Shown here in pieces: positions 29,176 to 37,457 of a DNA stretch of 45,217 nt (position 1 is the first letter of the stretch; every line of letters starts with the position of its first letter). The notes under the pieces were generated by a model. It saw only the letters and a program-made list of their open reading frames with translations. It had not been told where the DNA came from and did not search any database. Location of the stretch: contig JAJTXZ010000037.1 in NCBI GenBank assembly GCA_021463195.1, positions 1-45,217 on the forward strand, read 5' to 3'. Source of the DNA: Anaerolineae bacterium (GTDB lineage: Bacteria; Chloroflexota; Anaerolineae; UBA4142; SHND01). The position numbers were made by a program, and so were the translations under genes.

Positions 29176-31623
29176 ATGAAAAAAAAGATTTTGCGGGTCC
29201 TCGGAATTTTGGGCGGGATTATTATTTTGCTGGTCGTTCTCGGCGCGTGCGGAGGTTATTGGTTTATCACCAAATCGCAGGCGCAAGCGTCCGGCGCCTT
29301 GCAGTTATCCGGCCTTGACCATGCCGTCACCATTGTCCGCGACGCGAATGGCGCGCCGCATGTTTACGCCGATACGGCGCACGATTTATTCATGGGGCAA
29401 GGGTACGCCCACGCCCAAGACCGTTTGTGGCAGATGGAATTTAATCGCCATGTCGGGCACGCGCAGCTCGCGGAACTGTTCGGCGAAGATTTGGTGGATG
29501 AAGATACATTTCTGCGCACGCTCGGCGTCGCGCGCGCGGCGCAGCGCGATTTGGAAAATATTTCGCCGCAAACGCTCGCGTATCTTGAAGCGTATGCGCA
29601 AGGCGTGAATGGTTATATCGCGGCGCATCAGGATAACTTGCCGCTTGAATTTACGCTCATCAGTCACAAGCCCGCCGAGTGGAGTCCGCTCGATACGTTG
29701 GTGTGGGCAAAGGTGATGGCGTACGATTTGGGCGGTAATTATGATCAAGAGCTCTTGCGCGCGGCATTGCAAAAAGAATTGGGCGCCGACGCGTTAAAGC
29801 TATTGATGCCGCCGTATCCCGCGAGCGGTCCGTTCATTATTCCGGAAGAGGTCAAAAAATTTCCGCCCGCCGTCATCGCGCCATCGCGCATGACAAATCA
29901 GATTGATCTCGGCGCGCCGAAATTTAGCAAACTGATTGCGTTGAATCAAATGTTTGGCGTGCTGGATGAAGGCACTGGCTCGAATAACTGGGTGGTGGAT
30001 GGAACGAAAACGACAACCGGCAAACCGTTATTGGCGAATGATCCGCATCTCGGCATTCAAATGCCTTCTGTGTGGTATATGAACGCGCTGCACTGTAACG
30101 CCATTTCGGACGCGTGTCCTTTTAGTGTCGCCGGCTTTACCTTTCCCGGCGTGCCGGGCGTGGTGCTGGGACACAATGACCGCATCGCGTGGGGCGTGAC
30201 GAATACCGGGCCCGATGTGCAGGATTTGTATATCGAAAAAATCAATCCCGCGAATCCGAATCAATATGAATACATGGGCAAGTGGGAGGACATGGAACTG
30301 CGCGATGAAGTGATTCATGTCAAAGGCGCGCCGGATGTCAAACTCCAAGTCAAGGTCACGCGGCATGGCCCGATTATGACGGATGTGTTTGAAGGCGTGA
30401 CGGAACCGCTCGCGCTGCAATGGACGGCGACGCGCGAAGTGAGTCATTTGATTGACGCGGTGGTGCAGCTCAATGCCGCGCGCGACTGGGACGAATTTCG
30501 CGCCGCGCTCAAAAGTTGGGATGTGCCGTCGCAAAATTTCGTGTATGCGGATGTGGACGGCAATATCGGATATCAGGCGCCGGGCAATATTCCGATTCGC
30601 GCGCAAGGCGATGGAGCGGCGCCAGCGCCGGGGTGGACGGGCGAATACGAATGGACCGGTTATATTCCGTATGACGCATTGCCGATGGTGTTTAACCCGT
30701 CCAGCCATTATATTGTGACCGCCAACAATCAAGTCGCGCCCGATTCCTATCCGTATTTGCTGACGACCGATTGGGCGGCGCCGTATCGCGCCATGCGAAT
30801 CGAAGAACTGGTGCGCGCCAAAGATAAATTGACGCCCGACGATTTCGCGACGATTCAAGCCGATGTGTATTCGATTCCGCTGGTCAAGTTGCAGAGCTTT
30901 ATCAAACCGCTGGCGTTCGATGAACTTTTGCCGCGCCGCGCGATGGATTATGCGAGCGCGTGGGATGGACGAATGGCGCGCGACGCGCAAGGCGCGACGA
31001 TTCTCGAAGTCACGTACAATATGTTGGTGCAGGAAATTTTTTCCAAGCGAATGTCGGCAGAGACGTATAAAATGTACCAAGCCGACGGCAACATAACGCG
31101 GCAAGCGATTGATTTGTTATTGGACCAACCGCAGAATGAATGGTGGGATGACCCGACGACGCCCGCGCGCGAAACGCGCGACGAACGCTTGAAAGTGGCG
31201 TATCAAAAGGGAGTGGACTGGTTGGCGAAATTGTACGGCGATGCGCCGGCTGAATGGAAATGGGGCCGCCTGCATACCGCGACCTTTGAACATCCTTTTG
31301 GCGCCATCAAGCCGCTTGACCGTTTGCTCAATGTGGGGCCCCTGTCAACCGATGGACATGGTTTCACCATCACCAACGCGGGCTATCGCATTGTGGACGA
31401 TGCGTATAAACAGCGCACTGTTTCTTCGATGCGGCACATCTTTGATTTGACCGATTGGGACGCGGTGCGTTGGATTCACACCACCGGACAATCGGGACAG
31501 GTCTGGAGTCCGCATTACAGCGACCTCACCGAAAAATGGCGCGATGCGAAATATGTGATTTTGCCCTTTACGCGCGCCGCGGTGGAACGCGCCCAAGCGA
31601 GTGTGTTGACCTTGAATCCCTAG
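29176..31623 (+). CDS. Penicillin acylase family N-terminal nucleophile hydrolase
   Basis: 815 residues. The family makes one chain that cuts itself to free the catalytic N-terminal serine, here in LDEGTGSNNWVVDG (Ser at about 269). The alpha chain before it has VTIVRDANGAPHVYADTAHD and QGYAHAQDRLWQME; the beta chain has GKPLLANDPHLGIQMPSVWY, FPGVPGVVLGHNDRIAWGVT and VTANNQVAP. An N-terminal membrane anchor or signal (residues 8-25) is followed by GACGG, a possible lipobox. It cleaves amide bonds such as acyl-homoserine lactones, penicillins or other N-acyl compounds; the substrate is not readable. A perfect ribosome site (AAGGAGG) precedes the ATG. A terminator-like hairpin follows. Confidence 0.93.
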   Translation: MKKKILRVLGILGGIIILLVVLGACGGYWFITKSQAQASGALQLSGLDHAVTIVRDANGAPHVYADTAHDLFMGQGYAHAQDRLWQMEFNRHVGHAQLAELFGEDLVDEDTFLRTLGVARAAQRDLENISPQTLAYLEAYAQGVNGYIAAHQDNLPLEFTLISHKPAEWSPLDTLVWAKVMAYDLGGNYDQELLRAALQKELGADALKLLMPPYPASGPFIIPEEVKKFPPAVIAPSRMTNQIDLGAPKFSKLIALNQMFGVLDEGTGSNNWVVDGTKTTTGKPLLANDPHLGIQMPSVWYMNALHCNAISDACPFSVAGFTFPGVPGVVLGHNDRIAWGVTNTGPDVQDLYIEKINPANPNQYEYMGKWEDMELRDEVIHVKGAPDVKLQVKVTRHGPIMTDVFEGVTEPLALQWTATREVSHLIDAVVQLNAARDWDEFRAALKSWDVPSQNFVYADVDGNIGYQAPGNIPIRAQGDGAAPAPGWTGEYEWTGYIPYDALPMVFNPSSHYIVTANNQVAPDSYPYLLTTDWAAPYRAMRIEELVRAKDKLTPDDFATIQADVYSIPLVKLQSFIKPLAFDELLPRRAMDYASAWDGRMARDAQGATILEVTYNMLVQEIFSKRMSAETYKMYQADGNITRQAIDLLLDQPQNEWWDDPTTPARETRDERLKVAYQKGVDWLAKLYGDAPAEWKWGRLHTATFEHPFGAIKPLDRLLNVGPLSTDGHGFTITNAGYRIVDDAYKQRTVSSMRHIFDLTDWDAVRWIHTTGQSGQVWSPHYSDLTEKWRDAKYVILPFTRAAVERAQASVLTLNP

Positions 31624-31647
31624 TCGAAATTCCGATAGCGTCAAATG

Positions 31648-31689
31648 AAAGGATGAATGCGCCGGCGTCGCGCTTGCCATTCGTCCTTT
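31648..31689 (+). terminator. Probable terminator of the acylase gene
   Basis: Twelve-base arms (AAAGGATGAATG with CATTCGTCCTTT, one mismatch) enclose an 18-base GC-rich loop. They start about 25 bases after the stop. The T run after it is weak (AACTTTATT). Confidence 0.5.
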
Positions 31690-31705
31690 AACTTTATTAA
31701 CTGAT

Positions 31706-31777
31706 GTTACGCCGCAGTAGGGCAAATTTGAAATTTGCCGTACGTTTGCGCGCTATTTTTTAGCGAATATGCGTAAC
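31706..31777. repeat. Second hairpin repeat family, copy A
   Basis: Outer arms GTTACGC and GCGTAAC enclose a near palindrome (GGCAAATTTGAAATTTGCC) followed by GTACG. It shares this order with copy B at 34285. About 72 bases, non-coding. Confidence 0.55.
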
Positions 31778-31785
31778 GCGAGTTA

Positions 31786-31893
31786 TTAAAAGCCCGCGCG
31801 CACGCGCCCCAACGCGATCAAAAACATGCAGCCGAAAATCAGCACGTTCATAAAGAGCAAGACGGAAACCACAAACCAGTGGCGAAAAGTCAT
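31786..31893 (-). CDS. Small single-pass membrane protein (35 residues)
   Basis: A short frame too small for usual gene lists: MTFRHWFVVSVLLFMNVLIF, then GCMFLIALGRVRAGF. It is one hydrophobic helix of about 23 residues with basic residues at both ends, the pattern of small membrane proteins that associate with larger complexes. A G-rich, SD-like stretch (AAGGGGG) stands seven bases before the ATG. It lies alone between the acylase gene and the repeat cluster downstream of birA. No homologue is known to me, so reality rests on the amphipathic pattern and the ribosome site. Confidence 0.5.
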   Translation of the reverse strand: MTFRHWFVVSVLLFMNVLIFGCMFLIALGRVRAGF

Positions 31894-31961
31894 CGCGCCC
31901 CCTTGTTTTGAAATAGGACGGTGAGTCGGAATCGTCGCCGTCAGTTAAAGTAAATTCCGAT

Positions 31962-32056
31962 TTAGAGCGAATTCCTATTCGATGGAAGGGATAAAACCTT
32001 TCGGGTTTCGGAAATGCGAAAGGACTGTCCCTTTAAACGAATCGGAATTCGTCTAG
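31962..32056. repeat. MITE-like element, copy 3
   Basis: A 95-base element. Ends TTAGAGCGAATTCCTATTCG and, read inward, CTAGACGAATTCCGATTCG are nearly identical, the best-matched terminal repeats in the family. The centre has ACCTTTCGGGTTTCGG. Its right CTAG is also the left CTAG of the next copy. Confidence 0.8.
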
Positions 32057-32149
32057 ACCAGTTTCTGATTTGATTTAGGAGCCAGACCCTTTGGGTTTCC
32101 GAAAACCCAAAGGGTCTTTTACCCTAGACCAAACAGGAATCTGCTCTAG
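32053..32149. repeat. MITE-like element, copy 4, nested to copy 3
   Basis: A 97-base element from CTAG to CTAG. Left end CTAGACCAGTTTCTGATTTG; right end read inward CTAGAGCAGATTCCTGTTTG. The central hairpin CCCTTTGGGTTT/AAACCCAAAGGG is perfect. It shares four bases with copy 3 on the left. Its right CTAG supplies the stop codon of birA (32146-32148, minus strand). Confidence 0.85.
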
Positions 32150-32913
32150 TTCGCTATTTTCAGCGGTTCCTTGAGAACAGTGACATCGCCAGCATACACG
32201 CGAGTCGTTAACGCGTCTGCCGCGATGACCAACGCGCCATCGTCGGTCACTCCTTGCGCCGTTCCGCGCAAAATACCATTGACCGTTGCGACTTGGATTG
32301 GCTTGCCCAACATGCCAAGCCGCGCGCGATACTTGTCCAACAAATCATCGCCGTATAATAAATCGCGATAAAGGCGATTCAATTCGGCGAGCAGCGCATT
32401 CTCCAAGCCGCTGCGGTCAATTTCATGTCCGACCACATCCTGCAAAGTTGTCGCGTGCGGCGCCAGTTCAGGATACACGCGCATCGTATAATTTACATTC
32501 AACCCGATGCCCAGAATGACATATTCCAGCGTGTCGCCGCGAACGCCGCTCTCGATGAGAATGCCCGCGCATTTGCGGCCGTCCAACAGCACATCGTTGG
32601 GCCATTTCAACGTCGGCGCGAGGTGTAAATAATTTACCAGCGTCTCGTGCGTTGCCAACGCCGCCATTCGAATCACGCGCGATGCCGCCAAAGGCGCGAG
32701 GGGAGGACGCAGCAGCACGGAAATTTGCAGCGACGTTCCGCGCGGCACAATCCATTTGCGCCCAAAGCGCCCGCGTCCCGCCAACTGTTCTTCCGCTGTG
32801 ACGACCAAGCCCTCCGGCTCGCCGCGCAGCGCGGCGGCGCGCGCCAAATCATTGGTGGATTCAACCACCATGTGCCGCTCGACGCGCCAACCAATAAACG
32901 GAAGTGTATTCAT
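32146..32913 (-). CDS. birA: Biotin-[acetyl-CoA-carboxylase] ligase
   Basis: 255 residues, the catalytic form without a DNA-binding N-terminus. It activates biotin with ATP and attaches it to the carrier protein of biotin enzymes. Marks are VVESTNDLARA, the adenylate loop GRGRFGRKW (about 46-54), LKWPNDVLLDGRKCAGILIE, and LGIGLNVN. A small C-terminal SH3-like domain follows (about 205-255, RLGMLGKPIQVAT). Lack of the winged helix means it is not the E. coli-type repressor. It sits 32 bases after asnS and is probably cotranscribed. The stop codon lies within the terminal CTAG of a dispersed element. Confidence 0.93.
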   Translation of the reverse strand: MNTLPFIGWRVERHMVVESTNDLARAAALRGEPEGLVVTAEEQLAGRGRFGRKWIVPRGTSLQISVLLRPPLAPLAASRVIRMAALATHETLVNYLHLAPTLKWPNDVLLDGRKCAGILIESGVRGDTLEYVILGIGLNVNYTMRVYPELAPHATTLQDVVGHEIDRSGLENALLAELNRLYRDLLYGDDLLDKYRARLGMLGKPIQVATVNGILRGTAQGVTDDGALVIAADALTTRVYAGDVTVLKEPLKIAN

Positions 32914-32945
32914 CTTTATAAACCAATCTACGGTTCAGCGCGCGT

Positions 32946-34247
32946 TTATGGATACATCTTGTCCATCATGCGCGGAAACGAAATAGTTTCGCGCACGTGG
33001 TCCAATTTGCAAAGCCACGCGACAGTGCGTTCGACGCCGAGACCGAAACCGCAGTGCGGAACGCTGCCATATTTTCGCAAATCGAGGTACCATTCATACG
33101 GCGCGCGCGGCAAGTGATGTTTTTCCAACTGCGCTTCGAGATATTCCAAATTGTCGCTGCGCTGTCCGCCGCCAATCACTTCGCCGTAACCTTCGGGCGC
33201 GAGCAAATCCGCGCTCAAACATACTTCGGGACGCTGCGGGTCCGGCGCCATGTAAAACGCCTTCATCGCGGTTGGATAATGATGCACAAAGACCGGTCGG
33301 TCGAATTGCTCGCTGATGAGCGTTTCATCGGGCGCGCCAAAATCATCGCCCCATTTGAAATTCGCGTCGCCTTTGGCGCGAATGATTTCCACCGCTTCGT
33401 CGTACGAAATACGCGGGAATGGCGCGACAATTTTTTCCAAACAAGTCGTGTCGCGTTCCAGAACCGCGAGCTCCGCCGCGCGCTCTTTTAACACGGTTTG
33501 CGCCACATGCGAAACCATTTGTTCGGCGACGTTCATGTAATCGTCCAGCGTGCCGAACGCCCATTCCGGCTCGACCATCCAAAATTCCGAAAGATGCCGC
33601 CGCGTTTTCGATTTTTCCGCGCGGAAGGTCGGGCCGAAACAATACACTTTGCCGAATGCCATCGCGTTCGCTTCGTTGTACAGTTGTCCGCTTTGCGTGA
33701 GGAATGCGGGCTCGCCATAAAAGTCAGTTTCAAATAAGGTTGTCGTGCCTTCGACCGCGGCGGGCGTCAGAATCGGCGTATCCACCAAGAGAAAACCGTT
33801 CGTATCCAACCAATGTCGAGTCGCCTGAATGATGGTGGCGCGAATCCGTAAAATCGCGTGTTGGCGCGACGAGCGCAGCCACAAGTGCCGATGCGCCATC
33901 AAAAATTCAATGCCATGTTCTTTGGGCGTAATCGGATATTCATCCCGCGCGGCTTGGACGATTTCAAATTCGGTCACGGACAGTTCATAACCGCCCGGCG
34001 CGCGCGGTTCCGCGCGCACTTGGCCCGTCACGCGTACGGACGATTCTTGCGGCGCATGTTTCGCCGCTTCAAACGCTTCGGGTGAAACGCTTTTGTGAAA
34101 CAGGGTTGCCTGAATGACGCCTGTGCCATCGCGCACGCGTAAAAATTGCAACTTGCCTTTGTCCGTTTTATCGGCGAGCCAACCTTGCACTGTCACCGTC
34201 TGTTCTTGAGATTGCCCGAGCGCCTCAATGCGAACGATTTTTGCCAT
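32946..34247 (-). CDS. asnS: Asparaginyl-tRNA synthetase
   Basis: 433 residues. A class IIb synthetase charging tRNA-Asn. The N-terminal OB-fold domain (about 1-105: [32 protein letters not shown]) binds the anticodon. The catalytic domain has motif 2 ([20 protein letters not shown]) and motif 3 ([14 protein letters not shown]); [16 protein letters not shown] is another family mark. The start at 34247 fits the family; the longer frame to 34304 adds residues with no family look. It is followed closely by birA, so the two form an operon. A hairpin repeat (copy B) lies just upstream. Confidence 0.95.
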   Translation of the reverse strand: MAKIVRIEALGQSQEQTVTVQGWLADKTDKGKLQFLRVRDGTGVIQATLFHKSVSPEAFEAAKHAPQESSVRVTGQVRAEPRAPGGYELSVTEFEIVQAARDEYPITPKEHGIEFLMAHRHLWLRSSRQHAILRIRATIIQATRHWLDTNGFLLVDTPILTPAAVEGTTTLFETDFYGEPAFLTQSGQLYNEANAMAFGKVYCFGPTFRAEKSKTRRHLSEFWMVEPEWAFGTLDDYMNVAEQMVSHVAQTVLKERAAELAVLERDTTCLEKIVAPFPRISYDEAVEIIRAKGDANFKWGDDFGAPDETLISEQFDRPVFVHHYPTAMKAFYMAPDPQRPEVCLSADLLAPEGYGEVIGGGQRSDNLEYLEAQLEKHHLPRAPYEWYLDLRKYGSVPHCGFGLGVERTVAWLCKLDHVRETISFPRMMDKMYP

Positions 34248-34284
34248 AAACGACTCCGTTAAAATTTTTGATTTAAATTCCGCT

Positions 34285-34354
34285 GTTGCGCGCGGACGAG
34301 CCAAATTTTATATTTGTCGTACGCCCGCGCGCGGTTATCAAACTGCCGCGTAAC
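34285..34354. repeat. Second hairpin repeat family, copy B
   Basis: Outer ends GTTGCGCGCGG and CCGCGTAAC pair imperfectly. The middle CCAAATTTTATATTTGTC is followed by GTACG and a GC run, as in copy A (31706). It lies between the transglutaminase gene end and the asnS start, so it may end one unit or lie in the asnS promoter region. Confidence 0.5.
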
Positions 34355-34378
34355 GCGATGTATTCATGCGCCAACCTT

Positions 34379-36736
34379 TTACGATCGGCGCTTTATAAAT
34401 TGTTCGCTTGAATTATGGATGGCTTGGCGCGCCGCCGCGAGTTTGGCGCCGATAAAACGCTTGTAAATCGTACGCCACATTTGATTTTGCACGCGCAGCG
34501 CCTGCGCGCGCGCGTCGGCGGCTTCAGCCGTCGAAAGGTCAACGCCGCCGTAACGTTCGCGGACATACAATGTATTCACTTGCTCAATCTCTGCGCGCGT
34601 TTCAGGCATCCGCGTCGCCAACGTTTGCGCGCGTTCGTCCGAGGTCGCGCCCGCGTGTTCCGTCAAATTGATGAACCGCGCAAAGCGGTACATTTCTTGC
34701 GTCGCTTGCGCGCCCGGCGTCAATGGGCGCAAATGTTTTTGCCAACGCCATTGTATGATAAACAGCGTCGCCGCGATAAATAGCAAACTGCCTATGAACG
34801 TGACGGGCGCCACAAAATTTGAACTCAGCTCGCGCCACAGCAAAGCGCCGAATGCGTTCGTTTTCGTTTCGGGCTGGAGACTGCCTGTACGCTTGTCGCC
34901 AAAACCGCGTTCGCGTAAATCTTCATCCGAATCGCTGTCCGATGTATTCGCGTTCGCGTTAATTTCCGGTTTCGGCTGCGGACGGACGATTTCGCTGCGC
35001 GCCGCCGTAGGTTCAAATTCCACCCAACCCAAATCCGCGAAATATAATTCGGGCCAGGTGTGCGCGTTGCTCTCATTGATGTGAATCAAACCGTCGTCGC
35101 TCACTTCGCCCATCGCATATCCCGACGCCACGCGCGCGGGAATGCCCACGAGGCGCGCCATCAACGCCATCGCTGACGCGTAATAATTGCAGTATCCTTC
35201 GGGCCGCTCGAACAACAAATAGTCCACGCCGTCCACGTCGGGCGGAATCGGGTCAACATCCGTATTGTAAACGATATGTTCGCGCAAATATTTCTCGAGC
35301 GCGCGCGCCTTGTCGTAATTATTGGTCGCCTGCGCTGTGATTTGTTGCGTTAACGCGCGCACGCGCGCGGGCAGTGTCGCAGGCACATCTAGATAGGTGC
35401 GGCGAATGAATAATGGATACTCGTTCGGCGCGTTTCGCAAAGTTGACTCATCCGCCGCCGAAAGCGACGAGCGCGCGATATATTTATCGCCGAGCTCTAA
35501 ACCTGCGCGCAGCCGCAAGGATTGCATGTCCAAAAAAGTTTGTCCGCTATCCGTGCGCCCGATAAAAAATTTTGCGTCTACGGGCTGATTCACTTGCAAG
35601 GGCTGCGAAGCCGCAATGACCAAACTGTCGGTTGGTAAACGCACCTCAACCGTTTGCGTCACGACGCGCCGTTTGTTCATCGGCATCGCGGTCCAACGCG
35701 GGTCGGCGGCTTGCAGCTCCGCCGAATGGTCAGCCGTGCCGGTCCAGCCGTCACCCGTGTATGTGTCAAACACTACCGCGCGCCAATATTGGCCCGCCGC
35801 TGCTTGCACTTGAAACACTTCGCGGTTGCCGAGCCGCACCGGTCCACCCATCGCGGCGCTATTGCCAAAATAGGTTGTTGGCGCGGCGTTATTGGTCCCG
35901 CGCAAAGTCGAGAACGAACGCGTTACCGTGTCTTGAAAATCTTGCCAGGGGGCGCGCGCGCGGTCGGTGATAAAACTGAACCACGCAGGGCCCGGCATTG
36001 TTGGCGGAATTAGCCATGCGAGCAAAATAATCAACGCCGAAAAAATGACGCCGTATACTAAAAAATCAAGTCCAATGTCATTGGCAAAACGAATCGCGGA
36101 GGTTGCCCAAGTCGCCTGTCGTTTTAATAACGTTGTTCGCACTAGTAGCAAGAGTGATGCCAATAAAAAGAGCATCAAGAACAAGCCCGATTGCGGCGGC
36201 GCGTAAAATGTATTGACGAGCAATGCCGCGCCGGCGGGCAAAATCGCGCCCCAGGGCTGATGATGCCGAAAGACAAACCACGCGCCGAAATAACCGATGA
36301 ACCATGATAGCGCGCCCATGAGGCACAAAAACGCGAACGCGTCGGCGCCCAGTCCGCCCGCGAGCACACGCAGCAGCCATTGGTCAAGGCGGTCTTGAAT
36401 CAAGACCACGTACTCGTTCCAGTTGGCGTCCGGCGGCGCATTCACGAACTCGCGCACTAGCCACATCACGTATGCCGCGCCGACAATGCTCGCGAGCGCG
36501 AACCCGACAAAACCATTCACGCGCACGCGCGCGATCAGAATGCCAAACAGCATTCCGCCCAAGGCCGCCCACGTCGTTTGCCATAATCCATCGGTCCAAT
36601 TCGCGCTCGCCACCGATGCGGTTACAGTGATAAAGATGATGGCGAGCAGCGCGCCGGCCAACCAACCTTCATGCAAATTCAACGGCAGCGCGTGCCGCGC
36701 GCGCGCGGCAGGACGAAATTCTTGAACTCGAGCCAT
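34379..36736 (-). CDS. TgpA-type membrane transglutaminase-like protein
   Basis: 785 residues. N-terminal six or more membrane spans (about 20-270; DUF3488/TgpA_N-like). A long periplasmic or outer part carries a transglutaminase-like cysteine domain (about 430-600): RPEGYCNYYASAMALMARLV with the Cys at about 516, SNAHTWPELYF with the His, and GWVEFEPTAA with the Asp. A further membrane span (VTFIGSLLFIAATLFI) is followed by a cytoplasmic DUF4129-like end. Relatives often pair with a MoxR ATPase and a DUF58 protein; neither is seen here. The substrate is unknown; a role in envelope protein processing is inferred. A start seven codons earlier (36757) would run into the palindrome. Confidence 0.88.
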   Translation of the reverse strand: MARVQEFRPAARARHALPLNLHEGWLAGALLAIIFITVTASVASANWTDGLWQTTWAALGGMLFGILIARVRVNGFVGFALASIVGAAYVMWLVREFVNAPPDANWNEYVVLIQDRLDQWLLRVLAGGLGADAFAFLCLMGALSWFIGYFGAWFVFRHHQPWGAILPAGAALLVNTFYAPPQSGLFLMLFLLASLLLLVRTTLLKRQATWATSAIRFANDIGLDFLVYGVIFSALIILLAWLIPPTMPGPAWFSFITDRARAPWQDFQDTVTRSFSTLRGTNNAAPTTYFGNSAAMGGPVRLGNREVFQVQAAAGQYWRAVVFDTYTGDGWTGTADHSAELQAADPRWTAMPMNKRRVVTQTVEVRLPTDSLVIAASQPLQVNQPVDAKFFIGRTDSGQTFLDMQSLRLRAGLELGDKYIARSSLSAADESTLRNAPNEYPLFIRRTYLDVPATLPARVRALTQQITAQATNNYDKARALEKYLREHIVYNTDVDPIPPDVDGVDYLLFERPEGYCNYYASAMALMARLVGIPARVASGYAMGEVSDDGLIHINESNAHTWPELYFADLGWVEFEPTAARSEIVRPQPKPEINANANTSDSDSDEDLRERGFGDKRTGSLQPETKTNAFGALLWRELSSNFVAPVTFIGSLLFIAATLFIIQWRWQKHLRPLTPGAQATQEMYRFARFINLTEHAGATSDERAQTLATRMPETRAEIEQVNTLYVRERYGGVDLSTAEAADARAQALRVQNQMWRTIYKRFIGAKLAAARQAIHNSSEQFIKRRS

Positions 36737-36747
36737 ATTTTTGAAGG

Positions 36748-36776
36748 GGCATGACAAATTTCAAATTTGTCATGCC
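36748..36776. repeat. Perfect palindromic hairpin upstream of the transglutaminase gene
   Basis: Fourteen-base perfect arms (GGCATGACAAATTT and its complement) around one base. The ACAAATTT/AAATTTGT core resembles that of the hairpin repeats at 31706 and 34285. It may be an operator for the gene, starting 12 bases before the ATG, or a member of the repeat family. Confidence 0.6.
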
Positions 36777-37441
36777 GATTGCCCATTTTCATTGGCTGTG
36801 GATGAACCGACGGCGCATGGGCAACTCTTTTGAAAACGCGGAACGACAATAGTTTAATGGGGAGAATGGGGATTGTCAAAGCGCGCGCGAAGGAGGGGCG
36901 TATTTCACCTTGGGGGTCAGTTTGCGGGCGAATCCAATTCGCGTCAACCAAAACACGAAACGCGCCTTTGCGCGTACCAGTCTGCGTTCGCGAATCTTTT
37001 CGATTCGCCGCAGACCTTTGCGACCTTGTTGGCGCGATTTCTAATCGCTTTTGAATAGCGCTTTCAAAATGAGATGCACCCCCAGTCTGGCTTTTGCGCG
37101 CGTGCGGCTAGCGCGGCAAAATCACGCGATATGCGGGAACTTGTATGCTCTGCCTTTCGTCTACCTATTAGACTGTTACGCGCAAGCATGGCTTGCGTCT
37201 GTCCGCGCGTGCGCCGCGTCGCGCGTATTCACGAGATTGGATTCGTTCGCGCGGCTTGTTTCGCTCGACCATTCCGCGTCGAATCGCGCCGAGACTGGCG
37301 TTCGCGTTGGTCCAAATCTATCTGAATACGGCTTCAAAACACAGTGGGCTCTGGCGCGCCCACTTGCTTTGTAGCTCATTTCATTTAAAATACTTTGCGG
37401 TATGTTTAGTTATTTCGTTAGGCGCCGCGCGCCCCAATAGC
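36777..37441. other. Long gene-free region with several hairpins
   Basis: About 660 bases between divergent genes hold no convincing protein gene on either strand. Seen hairpins are GCCCAT/ATGGGC (36780-36822), a two-step stem at 36980-37015 (GTCTGCG/CGCAGAC outside, GCGAATC/GATTCGC inside), CGCAAGC-ATG-GCTTGCG near 37181-37197 and AGTGGGC/GCCCACT near 37341-37362. A decayed gene or a non-coding RNA could be here; I cannot tell which. Confidence 0.4.
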
Positions 37442-37457
37442 TCAAAGGAGCAAATTC

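Noticed and set aside
30028-31104. 358-residue open frame on the minus strand
   Set aside because: Antisense to the acylase gene, Arg/His-rich, no motif. It reflects the high GC of the real gene.
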